From Ruegeria atlantica (GTDB lineage Bacteria > Pseudomonadota > Alphaproteobacteria > Rhodobacterales > Rhodobacteraceae), in contig NZ_WQBE01000011.1 of assembly GCF_013032005.1 (NCBI RefSeq), forward strand, positions 1 through 64,000: a stretch of DNA of 64,000 nt, read 5' to 3'. Positions 18,248 to 27,002 of this stretch are shown here, one piece after another. Each line of letters begins with the position of its first letter. Within the stretch, counting starts at the first letter, position 1. The translations under genes and the position numbers were made by a program. A model generated the notes under the pieces. It saw only the letters and a program-made list of their open reading frames with translations, searched no databases and was not told the origin of the DNA.

Positions 18248-18595
18248 TCAGGCGTCCACGCCCCCTTTTTTGACGCCCAAACTGGTCGCGGTACGGTGGG
18301 CCTTCAGGTAGGTGGCATCGATCATCACGGTCTTCTCTTCACCGTGTTTGGTAGCCAGACCGGCCATCATCCGGGCGAAGATGCCTTTGTCGCTCCACCG
18401 CTTCCAACGGTTATAGAGCGTCTTGTGTCGGCCATACGCCGAAGAGGCATCGCGCCATCTCAACCCATTGCGATTAATGAAGATAATGCCGCTCAACACA
18501 CGTCGATCATCAACGCGTGGTTTGCCGTGGGACATGGGGAAGAAAGGCTCAAGACGCGCCATCTGCGCATCCGTCAGCCAGAAAAGATCAGACAT
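18248..18595 (-). CDS. IS5 transposase, N-terminal half (OrfA)
   Basis: A 115-residue first half of an IS5-family transposase (DUF4096 N-terminal domain, LTDAQMARLEPFFP and GLRWRDAS blocks) ending with the first catalytic aspartate, VMIDATYLKAHRTA. The ATG at 18595 is chosen over an upstream start at 18646, which lies within the terminal repeat. The frame ends shortly after a run of six A and five G, the expected slippery site for synthesis of the full transposase. Confidence 0.85.
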   Translation of the reverse strand: MSDLFWLTDAQMARLEPFFPMSHGKPRVDDRRVLSGIIFINRNGLRWRDASSAYGRHKTLYNRWKRWSDKGIFARMMAGLATKHGEEKTVMIDATYLKAHRTATSLGVKKGGVDA

Positions 18596-18850
18596 GGTCA
18601 CCGCTCGATTTTCGAACCGTGAATCACGCAGCCAAGCGGAAATCAATGGGTCCTGACCCTAGCGCTTTGATACGTAAATCGAAAATTCGGATCATGCACA
18701 GTATCGACTAAGATAGCTGTCAGCTCGAACCGGACATTCGACTCTTAACTTCATCGACGTAGCGCTGCCCAAAATACAGTTCTATGTATCGCCCACAATT
18801 GAACCTTTGCGCTGGACGTCATTTGCATATGACCAATTGCCAGACCGTAT

Positions 18851-19744
18851 TTAAGTTTTTTTGAAACGGTCGGCATAAGCTTTCTTGAGCACTGGGCTGC
18901 GTCGAGCAAAGAGAGAATTGGGTATGCTTTCCCCGGCGAGACGCCAGAATTCGAGGCCTGCGGCGTTAAAGTGTGGCCCGATGAATTGGAAATTCAGATC
19001 CTTGCAGAGTTGATGCCCTATTGGACTTGCAGCGATGGCAGCTAGGTCTTTTAAATAAACTTCCCTTTCCACGAGATCTTCCAGTACTTTTACAAACCCA
19101 TTTAGCAGATGAAGCGCAGATTTTTGATGTCTTTGCGCGATGTAGACACCGGCGCAATAGCCAAAATAATCGCCAGGAAGAACCGGGCGTCGGAGGGCTC
19201 CCAGACTGAATTCAGCTTCAACCAATCGGCGCTCGCGGAACCTAGCTTCCAAATCTTCATCCAGGAAAATGAGCGAGATATGAGCGGCTAATTCATCTCC
19301 AATCATGACATAAACGCCAGACATCGCCCCATCCTTTAGAATCTCCGCCCAGATGGGATCGCAGGCGGAGAACCCGTCGGGAAACTCATGAGCGCTTGCC
19401 AACTCCAAGGCCTGAACGGCGGCATCGGCAAACTCGATAGATCCGTATTCCAACGCCACTTCGTGTTCGCGAAGAACCCGGTAGGAGGCCTGCTTTCCAA
19501 TTGAACGGCTTTCCCAATCCTCACGGCAAGCCACAACTTCATCCCGCGTCCATCCGAGCTTTTCTATCAAAAGGTGCTCCAGATCACCTCGGATGTAAGA
19601 CAGCGAACGCTCATATTTGCTAACCGCATCTACACTTAATCCCAGCAAAGCAGCCAATTGTTCCTGTGACATTCGACCATCCTTACCGTTGCGAGCTCGA
19701 TGGCTTCGAAGTTTGTCGGCGAAGATGGACGAAGGGGCGGTCAT
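18851..19744 (-). CDS. XRE-type regulator with acetyltransferase-like C-terminal domain
   Basis: A 297-residue protein. The N-terminal HTH (about 5-65) is of the XRE/lambda-repressor type (MSQEQLAALLGLSVDAVSKYER). The remaining 230 residues resemble a GNAT-like domain: GDELAAHISLIFL, YFGYCAGVYIAQR, then KDLAAIAASPIGHQLCKDLNF, which recalls the A/B and D motifs. No catalytic claim is made. Base composition is lower in GC than the core genes. Two phased TGACTTACGG repeats lie 64 bases upstream and are probable operators for self-regulation. Confidence 0.75.
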   Translation of the reverse strand: MTAPSSIFADKLRSHRARNGKDGRMSQEQLAALLGLSVDAVSKYERSLSYIRGDLEHLLIEKLGWTRDEVVACREDWESRSIGKQASYRVLREHEVALEYGSIEFADAAVQALELASAHEFPDGFSACDPIWAEILKDGAMSGVYVMIGDELAAHISLIFLDEDLEARFRERRLVEAEFSLGALRRPVLPGDYFGYCAGVYIAQRHQKSALHLLNGFVKVLEDLVEREVYLKDLAAIAASPIGHQLCKDLNFQFIGPHFNAAGLEFWRLAGESIPNSLFARRSPVLKKAYADRFKKT

Positions 19745-19807
19745 GTTGTCTCCGAAATAGTCGTGCCGCTGCTTATCAATATGCCTGACGATAGGTGATT
19801 GCCCAAG

Positions 19808-19828
19808 TGACTTACGGATGACTTACGG
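19808..19828. promoter_or_regulatory. Phased direct repeat upstream of the XRE regulator
   Basis: TGACTTACGG occurs at 19808-19817 and again at 19819-19828, a spacing of 11 bases or one helical turn. It lies between the XRE gene (leftward) and the small frame at 19906 (rightward). Tandem repeats on one face of the helix suit binding of a regulator dimer or tetramer. Confidence 0.5.
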
Positions 19829-19905
19829 GTTCAGGCGGATCGCGTCTGTGGCCCAGTTCCTTCAGACCAGCCAAGCTCGGCGCATAAACAGAAAAGGAAC
19901 CAGCT

Positions 19906-20085
19906 ATGTCACGTCGCATTAGTCAGCTACCCGGTTCGCTCGACGCTATTTTCTTTGGGTTTGCATCCGAACCCAAGACCCGGTGCCGTCGCAGACCTGA
20001 GACCAGTTATCCAAAACGAATGAGGCGCGTTGGGCCTGTTTCCCCAATGCGCCGCCACCGGTTTAAGGGAAACCTTGACTGCTAG
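19906..20085 (+). CDS. Possible small basic protein, 59 residues
   Basis: A 59-codon frame with AAGGA eight bases before its ATG. It lies rightward of the phased repeats and divergent from the XRE regulator. The product is arginine-rich in its second half (CRRRPE, RMRR, MRRHR) and resembles no family I know. The gene may be real, as a target of the regulator, or may be chance. The rest of 19745-20230 shows nothing else recognisable. Confidence 0.3.
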   Translation: MSRRISQLPGSLDAIFFGFASEPKTRCRRRPETSYPKRMRRVGPVSPMRRHRFKGNLDC

Positions 20086-20230
20086 ATCGGTGCCACAATT
20101 TGTGAATTCGATGTACCAGTCAGTTTGTTGGCATCCCAGCCCAAAGTGGCCCTTCAAATTCGAGCTTTGCAGGCACTAATATGCGCGATCAAGCTGCCGG
20201 TTTTGCCAGGGCAACTTAGTTCCGGCACCG

Positions 20231-21928
20231 CTATTCTGGCAACCCTGCCCGGCGAAGTGCCTCAAAGTAGCGTTCAGCGCCTTCAGAGCCACCATAGTCC
20301 ACGTTGCTACGCCACTTCGAAATCGTCTCACCAGGTTCCATTTGCAGCATTTGCGCCAAAGCAGCAGACGCTTCTTCAGGTTCCCCAAGCATTGCGTGAG
20401 CAGCAGCCCTCGTGCTGTGAAGTGCGGCATAGTTTTTTGAGAAGCGCAAACCTGCCTCAGCGTAGCCGATGGCATCGCGGTCTCGACCAAGCATAACGCA
20501 AGAGGTGGCAGCACCTCCGGAAGCACCTACGAAAACGGCTCCATATTGGCCCAACCGAAGCGCCGTCTGAAAACAGCTTAATGCCATTTTAGGAAACCCG
20601 GCCCAGTTGTATCCCCAACCCATAAACAAATGCAGGCGGGCATCTAATGGCGCTCGTTGCCTGATTTGCTCAAGCGCCACGGAAAGTCGATCAGCATCCC
20701 CGTCCACATTATAATCCGCCACGGCAACACTCAGATCAAGCGTTGGGCTTTGACCTGCCATGTGTCGACCGGCCTCAATCCAGTGTGGTAGTTTCTCGTA
20801 ATAAGATGACAGTTCGCGTCGAAGATCATAGGTTCTCGCGCCATTCATTGTCCAAATAGCTTCGGCATAGGCGGCAGCGAGGGTTGGTTTGGCGTCGATG
20901 GCCCTGGCGTGGTACGACAACGTCTCTTCATAGCTGTCGATGCTGGCCTCCGACCATGTGATCATGCCCATCAAGACGCACTGTTCGGCAGTCAGTTCGT
21001 CTTCAGGCAAAGCGGAGAGCTTTGCGGTCAGCGACTGGATCAAGATTCCGCTAACCGCATCCAACAGTTTTTCTACAACTTCGTCCTGCCAATCAAAGAT
21101 AGCATCGACCGAACCGTCGAACTTCTGAGTCCAGATTTCAGGACCAGAAGAGTCATTTAGGCGGGCTTCCAGACGCAATCGGTCGCCGTGTCCACGCAGC
21201 ACGCCGCGAAGTACATATCCCTCGGATGCTTCCGTGGATGTTATTGCCGCGTTTAACCAGTTGATCGTTCGAAAAAAAGAGCCGAAATCTGAAGTAAGAG
21301 CTGCGGCCGTTTCCTTTAATTCGGTTCGTTGGTCGCTGCACGTGACAGGATGAATGGATAGCTTTGGCAAGCTCGTCTCTGTGAAAGAATGCGAGCTTTG
21401 CGATGCGCCAAGTTGCGGTCCATTGTGAATCCACACATCCAGGCTGCGCTGGATGTTCTTGAGCTTCTTTTTCCCAACTGCTTTGAAAGCGTCTGCCAGA
21501 GTGTGTTCAAGGTTCAAATGTACGGGTTCAGAAATTGCGATGCCACCGGTTGGCGCAATACTCTCAAGCCGTGCCGCAATGTTTACACCGTCACCTAAGA
21601 TGTCGTCACCTTTTTCAGTGATGTCGCCCACATGAACACCAATCCGCATGTTCATTAACGAGTGTTCAGCCAACTGCTCTTGTAGCTGCATTGCTGCGGT
21701 TACAGCTTGCGCCGCGCTGTCAAATTGCACTAGCCAACCATCGCCCATGCTCTTTACGACACGACCTGATTGGCCTGCTATCGTTGGGGTGACGATGTCG
21801 CTTTCCAGGTGATCAAGCATTAGAATTGTGGCTTGCTCGTCTTTGTGCATAAGCGCCGAATACCCAACGACATCCGCGGCTAGAATTGCCGCCAACCTTC
21901 GTTGCAACTGTTGCCCCTTGTTTGACAT
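20231..21928 (-). CDS. Class III adenylate/guanylate cyclase with TPR-like C-terminus
   Basis: A 565-residue protein. The N-terminal cyclase homology domain (about 8-165) keeps both metal aspartates (AADVVGYS and SMGDGW) and the transition-state Asn/Arg pair (GDGVNIAARLE). A middle part (about 200-290) with the YVLRGVLRGHGDRLRLEARL block is typical of cyclases with a TolB/CadC-associated segment. The C-terminal 250 residues are alpha-helical and TPR-like. It should make cAMP in the cytoplasm under control of the C-terminal part. No signal peptide or membrane segment is evident. It is one of a large paralogous group in rhizobia and roseobacters. Confidence 0.88.
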   Translation of the reverse strand: MSNKGQQLQRRLAAILAADVVGYSALMHKDEQATILMLDHLESDIVTPTIAGQSGRVVKSMGDGWLVQFDSAAQAVTAAMQLQEQLAEHSLMNMRIGVHVGDITEKGDDILGDGVNIAARLESIAPTGGIAISEPVHLNLEHTLADAFKAVGKKKLKNIQRSLDVWIHNGPQLGASQSSHSFTETSLPKLSIHPVTCSDQRTELKETAAALTSDFGSFFRTINWLNAAITSTEASEGYVLRGVLRGHGDRLRLEARLNDSSGPEIWTQKFDGSVDAIFDWQDEVVEKLLDAVSGILIQSLTAKLSALPEDELTAEQCVLMGMITWSEASIDSYEETLSYHARAIDAKPTLAAAYAEAIWTMNGARTYDLRRELSSYYEKLPHWIEAGRHMAGQSPTLDLSVAVADYNVDGDADRLSVALEQIRQRAPLDARLHLFMGWGYNWAGFPKMALSCFQTALRLGQYGAVFVGASGGAATSCVMLGRDRDAIGYAEAGLRFSKNYAALHSTRAAAHAMLGEPEEASAALAQMLQMEPGETISKWRSNVDYGGSEGAERYFEALRRAGLPE

Positions 21929-22044
21929 ACGTTCGACGATAGTTGATGCGGCTCCTCACTCCAACCGGCAGGGACATTGTTCGCTCAGCGCTCGTTAATG
22001 AATATCTCTGCTTTCTGGCATCATCGACTACGGGACGCCAAATC

Positions 22045-22890
22045 TCATTCGTCCCAACGAAAACTGTCGTTATCGGCTTTCACATGCCCTATTGAGGGCA
22101 ACGCGAAGTGAGACCCCAAGACCAAGCAACTGGTTTCCGAGCAATGCTCAAGCAGCAATCTACGCGACTTCACAGCCAATTCGGCGTCAGAATCGAATTT
22201 GAAATGCCAGTCGGGATGTTTACATTGCGCGGTCGTATGAAGCGCATCGCCAGTAATCAACGCCTCATCACCCTTGCTCTTCACGAGTACAGAAACATGG
22301 CCCGGCGTATGTCCTGGCGTAGGGAACAAAGTCACATGGTCGCCCAACTTGTGCCCTGCCTCCACCAGTTCCACCTGACCAGCTTCCACTACAGGCAAGA
22401 CGCTTTCGACGTAGGTAATACTGTTCTGCAAACGCTGAGTTTCTTCATCGTCTTTGGGCAAAAGGTAGCGTGCGTTTGGAAACGTAGGCACCCAACGACC
22501 ATCTTTTAGCTGCGTATTCCAACCGATATGGTCTACGTGAAGATGGGTGCACAGCACGTAGTCAATTTCGTCGGTGCCGAGGTCAGCCGCTTTCAATGCT
22601 GCTATAAACCGGTCGTCTGATCGTTGGTGCCAAGCTTGGTGATTTAGATTGGTCTTATCATTGCCGACACAGCTATCCACCAAAATGTTATGTGAAGGCG
22701 TTTTCAGAAGGAAACCTTGTATGGGTAAAATTAGTCGTCCCGAGTTGTGGTCGATGCTGCCTGGAACAAGGCTTTCAATAGCGGCTTTGACATCTGGTCC
22801 GGCGGTTGGAAACAACTCTTCTGGCTTCATGAACGGGGCATGAATTTCAAGAATTCGCCAAACCTCAACATCACCAATCTTGCAGAGCAT
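22045..22890 (-). CDS. MBL-fold metallo-hydrolase
   Basis: A 281-residue metallo-beta-lactamase-fold hydrolase. The zinc motif THLHVDHIGWN and the later ligands in TPGHTPGHVSV, TGDALH and GSHFALP are all present. The start at 22890 is chosen because AAAGGA lies nine bases upstream; an open frame runs 108 bases further to an ATG at 22998. Family members include lactonases and thioesterases, so the substrate is open. It lies alone between the cyclase and the monooxygenase, all in the same direction. Confidence 0.8.
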   Translation of the reverse strand: MLCKIGDVEVWRILEIHAPFMKPEELFPTAGPDVKAAIESLVPGSIDHNSGRLILPIQGFLLKTPSHNILVDSCVGNDKTNLNHQAWHQRSDDRFIAALKAADLGTDEIDYVLCTHLHVDHIGWNTQLKDGRWVPTFPNARYLLPKDDEETQRLQNSITYVESVLPVVEAGQVELVEAGHKLGDHVTLFPTPGHTPGHVSVLVKSKGDEALITGDALHTTAQCKHPDWHFKFDSDAELAVKSRRLLLEHCSETSCLVLGSHFALPSIGHVKADNDSFRWDE

Positions 22891-23150
22891 TGCATTCAAT
22901 CCTTTGGTCGCCTGAGTGTTGGACACAACCGACTCTCCAGGCAATTGAAACAAGGTTTCAAAAGCCTTCATCCAACGCGCGATCTTGCAAACAGACATAT
23001 TGTGTTGCCTAAAAGCAGAACGCAGCCCGTGGATGGAGCACTTGGGAGAAATATCTCAGAAACGCGGCGTATATGACTTACCAAATCATAGTACTTTTTG
23101 GGCCATCCGTACAAATTTGCAAAGTCTGCTTCTCGGTCGCGGCACATGCT

Positions 23151-24950
23151 TTAACTGAGGTGATGCACTTCTTGCATGCCGTAGACCGGCGTTGGTACAC
23201 CCTCCATCCGGGCCTTTATTTGCAGCGACAGGAACTGTGAATAATGTCGGGACTGATGCAGGTTTCCACCATGCATCCAGAGGTTTGGAAGCTGTGTCGG
23301 CTTCCACATATTGCGTTGCTCGCCTTCCCAAGGCCCCGGGTCCTTGGTTGTGTCAGAGCCCAGACCCCAACATTTCCCAAGCCGATCCGCCATATCCTGA
23401 CCCATCAGGTCAGCAACCCAGCCGTTCATCGAATTATACCCGGTCGCATAGACCACCAGATCGGCATCCAGATGCGTTCTGTCATCAAGGATGACTCCGG
23501 TTTCATCAAGCGCAGTGACCTGACCGCGTTTCAGCTTGATCTCACCATCAATGATCAACTGGCTGGCCCCAATATCGATGTAATAGCCTGATCCGCGGCG
23601 CAGGTATTTCATGAACAGCCCGCTTTCGTCATCGCCCCAATCCAGCCAGAACCCGGCCTTTTCCAGACCGTCATAAAACTCTTTGTCCTGCTCTTTCATC
23701 GCGGCATAGGCCGGAATCTGGAATTCATGCAGAATGCGATAAGGCAGTGATGCAAAGATCAGATCGGCCTTTTCGGTCGTCATGCCAGACCGCACCGCAC
23801 GTTCAGAATAAAGATCGCCCAGTCCGATTTCCATGAGGGTGTCCGAGCGGACAATATGGGTTGAGGACCGCTGCACCATTGTGACATCGGCATCGTTTTC
23901 CCAAAGCGCGGCGCAGATGTCATGGGCCGAGTTGTTGGACCCCACCACGACAACCTTCTTGCCTGCCCATCTGGCCGGCCCGTCGTGTTCCGAGGAATGT
24001 GCCTGCTCACCTTTGAAAACATCCATACCCGGAAAATCAGGCATGCGTTTCTTGCCGGACATACCCGTCGCCATGATCAGCTGCTTGGGCCGCAACACCA
24101 CCTCTTCGCCATCCCGGTCCACCGTGATGGTCCATTCGCCCTTGTCTTTATCGAAGGTGGCGGATTTGGCCGTCGTGCGCGTCCAATAATTCAGCTCCAT
24201 CACTTTGGTGTACATCTCAAGCCAGTCGCCGATCTTGTCCTTGGGCGAGAACACGGGCCAGTTTTCCGGGAACTTGATATAAGGCAAATGGTCATACCAG
24301 ACCGGATCATGCAGGCAGAGGGATTTGTAGCGATTGCGCCAACTGTCGCCAGGCCGGTCATTCCGTTCAACGATGATCGTCGGGACACCGAGCTGTCGCA
24401 GCCGCGCACCCATGGCGATCCCACCCTGACCACCGCCGATGATGACGCAGTAGGGCTGTGTTTTGTAGCCCAGTTCAGCCTCTTCTTGGGCCCGTTCTTC
24501 CGCCCATGTGGTCCTGTGTTTACCCGCACCATGCTTGGCCCCAAGTGGGCGGTTGAACCCTTTGGGCTCTTCATGACCTTTCAGCTCGACCATCGTGGTC
24601 AGTAAGGTCCATATCTTGCCATCCTTGAGGCGGATTAGCCCATAGCCGCGTGCCACTTCGGTTTCGAACTCGATCCACGCGGTGGTTATTCCGCCGTCTT
24701 CAGTGGGCACTTCACCTTCGGCTATTTTCCAACCGCTCGGCTTGGTTGTGGCCAACTGATGCCCGAGCAAATCTGCCACCTGCGCCTTGCCTTCGACCGT
24801 TTTGATATTCCAGGTAAAGCTGACTAGATCGCGCCAATAGCAATCGTCCTGGAACATATCGCAGGCGGCATCGATATCGCCTTGGGACAAAGCCGAACCG
24901 AAGTCATCCAGGAACCCCTGCACCTGATCCGAGAGTGTTGTGTCGAGCAT
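23151..24950 (-). CDS. Flavin-containing monooxygenase with N-terminal SnoaL/NTF2-like domain
   Basis: A 599-residue NAD(P)H/FAD-dependent oxidoreductase. Residues 1-135 look like an NTF2/SnoaL-type domain (QGFLDDFGSALSQGD, a CYWRDLVSF block). The flavoprotein part has the FAD Rossmann motif VIIGGGQGGIAMG near residue 170, an FMO-like FKGEQAHSSEH fingerprint, the NADPH motif VVVVGSNNSAHD and the second-domain ATGYNS. The start at 24950 follows an ideal AGGGAGG; a start 27 bases upstream overlaps that site. It lies downstream of the Fis-type regulator at 25099, which probably controls it. The substrate is unknown. Confidence 0.88.
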   Translation of the reverse strand: MLDTTLSDQVQGFLDDFGSALSQGDIDAACDMFQDDCYWRDLVSFTWNIKTVEGKAQVADLLGHQLATTKPSGWKIAEGEVPTEDGGITTAWIEFETEVARGYGLIRLKDGKIWTLLTTMVELKGHEEPKGFNRPLGAKHGAGKHRTTWAEERAQEEAELGYKTQPYCVIIGGGQGGIAMGARLRQLGVPTIIVERNDRPGDSWRNRYKSLCLHDPVWYDHLPYIKFPENWPVFSPKDKIGDWLEMYTKVMELNYWTRTTAKSATFDKDKGEWTITVDRDGEEVVLRPKQLIMATGMSGKKRMPDFPGMDVFKGEQAHSSEHDGPARWAGKKVVVVGSNNSAHDICAALWENDADVTMVQRSSTHIVRSDTLMEIGLGDLYSERAVRSGMTTEKADLIFASLPYRILHEFQIPAYAAMKEQDKEFYDGLEKAGFWLDWGDDESGLFMKYLRRGSGYYIDIGASQLIIDGEIKLKRGQVTALDETGVILDDRTHLDADLVVYATGYNSMNGWVADLMGQDMADRLGKCWGLGSDTTKDPGPWEGEQRNMWKPTQLPNLWMHGGNLHQSRHYSQFLSLQIKARMEGVPTPVYGMQEVHHLS

Positions 24951-25054
24951 GTCATCCTCCCTATCTCCACGGAGCAAAAGGCTGGCAAATCCGCGTCCCT
25001 TCGGGCAAGTCGATTTGGCGGCTCAACGCTTGACCTAGGCCAAAAACACCAAGA

Positions 25055-25074
25055 CTTGTTGCGCGCGCAACAAG
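25055..25074. promoter_or_regulatory. 20-base perfect palindrome upstream of the monooxygenase
   Basis: CTTGTTGCGCGCGCAACAAG is identical to its own reverse complement. It lies about 105 bases upstream of the monooxygenase start and just after the regulator stop. A second dyad (AACA, 8 bases, TGTT at 25080-25095) is adjacent. The spacing suits an upstream activator site for the Fis-type regulator encoded next to it. Confidence 0.6.
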
Positions 25075-25098
25075 GGCGCAACACGAAGGCATGTTCGT

Positions 25099-26838
25099 TT
25101 ATGCAGGTGAAATAAGCCCGGCCTTTCGCACACGGCGCAGGATTGTCGACCGGTTCACGCCAAGGCGTCGCGCCACTTGAGACATGTTCCAATCGCAAGC
25201 ACGCAACAGTGCTTCCAAATCATCTGAGTCTAGCTTTTGCGCAGGGGCGAGCGCCGGGGCTGGCAAATCCGTCAAGTCGATGATGTTGTCCTGACACAGG
25301 GCGACCGCGCTGTGCAGCAGATGTTCCAGTTCACGAATATTGCCGCTCCATAGTCGTGATTTCAGATCGGCGCGCGCGACTGTCGACAGGTGAATATCAT
25401 GGCTTGCAAACCGTCGAAGCAGGCGATCAATTAGCCAATCCAGATCCGCTCGGTGGCGCAAAGGCGGCAGAGAAAATGTGGCCCCCGCAATCCGGTGCAG
25501 CAGATCTTCACGCAGACCGCCCTGCAATCCCGCCGGGGGTTGCCGACATGAGGCAATGATCCTCAGATCAGCCCGCCGCTCAAGCACTGCTAAAAGAGAG
25601 GCCTGTGCAGGCTCGCTCAGGTCTTCAACACCGCGCAGGAACAGCGTGCCCGGGTCGATGGTTTGGCAGAAATCGAATGTCTCGGTATCGCAGCAGATCA
25701 CTGTGTGGAAATCCTGTCTCGCAGGATCGGCCATGTGGATCGCACGCGCCAGTTTGGTCTTGCCCGTGCCGCTTTCACCGGTCAGCAAAAGCGGCAGGCT
25801 GGTCGGTGCAAGACGTGCAGCATTGTTCAAAAGCTGCTGAAGGTCCGCGTCCGGCCCCGCAAAACTGCCAAGGGCTCCGGGCAGAACCTGTTCTCGCTTG
25901 CGCAGGGCCGCCGTCATCTGCGACGTCTGTGGCGCAACGGCATGACCATAGAGCGCGCGCCCGTCCTTGAGGTGTAGAACGCGGTCTTCGGACGGTCTGC
26001 CGCGCATGAACTCCGGCATGTCATCAACACTGATTTCAAGCCAGTCCTGCAATTGCGACCCGATCAGGTGGCCCGAACCGTCCGGGTCCAGTGCGCGTCG
26101 AGCCCCCGAGGTCATACCAATGATCTTGCCGCTTCCGTCCACTGCAACCGCCGCTTCTGGATCGACCTCAAGAAATTCGGGGCTTGCTGAAAAGCGCAGG
26201 ACCCAATCGCGCCGGGTCGATGCCATCAGGTTTGCCATCTCGACGCGACGGGCGGAATTCGTCACCAATGTCATGGCCAGATTCTGCGACGCCTTAGGCG
26301 AAGGGCCACGCAACAACGAAACATCCAGAACAGCCGCAAGACCACCTTTGGTATCGAAAATAGGCGCTGCCGTACAAGACAGCGGCGTATGCGTGATCGA
26401 AAAATGATCCCCCTGATGGATCGTCACCGGCTGACCTGTAACGATGCACGACCCTACCCCGTTCGTTCCTGCCAACTCTTCCGTCCACTTGAATCCCAGA
26501 TGAAGACCGGCAGTTCTGAGTTCGTCCTCAAAGTTCCGGTCGCCAAAGAAATCGACGCAGACGCCATCCGCATCCGCAAGCAGCAGGACGTAGTTCTGCC
26601 CTGCAACCTGCGCAAACAACGATTGCAGCCCCGAGCGCGCTGTTGCGATCAGACGTTCGGATTGCTCTAGATGTTCACGGAATTTGGTGTCAGGCAGGAT
26701 ATGCGCGGGTTCCTGCCGTGAGGGATCCATACCATAGGTTTCAACACAGCGCTGCCAGCTGTCCGCGACAAGCCGGTCTCTCCCTGTATCGAACCCGCTT
26801 AAGACACGGTCAATCTCTTTTGTGTGCTGGCGATCCAA
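25099..26838 (-). CDS. AcoR-like Fis-family activator lacking the sigma-54 contact motif
   Basis: A 579-residue regulator. An N-terminal GAF-like sensor (about 60-190) is followed by a PAS-like region (about 215-300), a central AAA+ domain and a C-terminal Fis-type HTH (NMSQVARRLGVNRSTILRRV). Walker A is intact (GESGTGKTK, near residue 352). The stretch between Walker A and B is shortened, the GAFTGA loop that contacts sigma-54 is absent, and the Walker B region reads GTLFLRGVEDL where the family has GTLFLDEI. It therefore cannot be a standard sigma-54 activator and may work with sigma-70, as rhodobacterial NtrC does. It precedes the monooxygenase in the same direction. Confidence 0.88.
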   Translation of the reverse strand: MDRQHTKEIDRVLSGFDTGRDRLVADSWQRCVETYGMDPSRQEPAHILPDTKFREHLEQSERLIATARSGLQSLFAQVAGQNYVLLLADADGVCVDFFGDRNFEDELRTAGLHLGFKWTEELAGTNGVGSCIVTGQPVTIHQGDHFSITHTPLSCTAAPIFDTKGGLAAVLDVSLLRGPSPKASQNLAMTLVTNSARRVEMANLMASTRRDWVLRFSASPEFLEVDPEAAVAVDGSGKIIGMTSGARRALDPDGSGHLIGSQLQDWLEISVDDMPEFMRGRPSEDRVLHLKDGRALYGHAVAPQTSQMTAALRKREQVLPGALGSFAGPDADLQQLLNNAARLAPTSLPLLLTGESGTGKTKLARAIHMADPARQDFHTVICCDTETFDFCQTIDPGTLFLRGVEDLSEPAQASLLAVLERRADLRIIASCRQPPAGLQGGLREDLLHRIAGATFSLPPLRHRADLDWLIDRLLRRFASHDIHLSTVARADLKSRLWSGNIRELEHLLHSAVALCQDNIIDLTDLPAPALAPAQKLDSDDLEALLRACDWNMSQVARRLGVNRSTILRRVRKAGLISPA

Positions 26839-26977
26839 CAGCTTCCCACCCTACAAATCCTCTCTAAAATTAGCATGAGGATGGCTTCGCGCCTATGTTC
26901 AAATTTCGTCTGGCAAACGTTTTGGCGCTTTGCCTCGTCAAGCTGACCTTCGTTGAACGCGCAGCATTAGGGAGACC

Positions 26978-27002
26978 CTTTGCGGGGTTGAGCCCCGCAA
27001 AG
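26978..27002. terminator. Strong hairpin downstream of gyrB
   Basis: CTTTGCGGGG, a five-base loop and CCCCGCAAAG form a perfect 10-base-pair stem. No T-run follows on either strand. It lies in the 298-base gap between gyrB (reading leftward) and the 5' end of the Fis-type regulator, so it may end gyrB transcription or protect the 3' end. Confidence 0.45.

Larger units (their letters stand above)
17828..18659 (-). mobile_element. IS5-family insertion sequence (IS427-like group)
   Basis: About 832 bases long. The ends CTAGGGTCAGGACTCA (17825-17840) and the reverse complement of 18647-18662 match at 15 of 16 positions, and a CTAG tetranucleotide lies at each end, consistent with a TA or CTAG target duplication. 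Inside, two consecutive minus-strand frames encode the two halves of an IS5 transposase, joined by a probable -1 frameshift. The internal DDE glutamate is replaced (see the second half). A solitary copy of the same terminal sequence lies at 10517. Confidence 0.9.
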
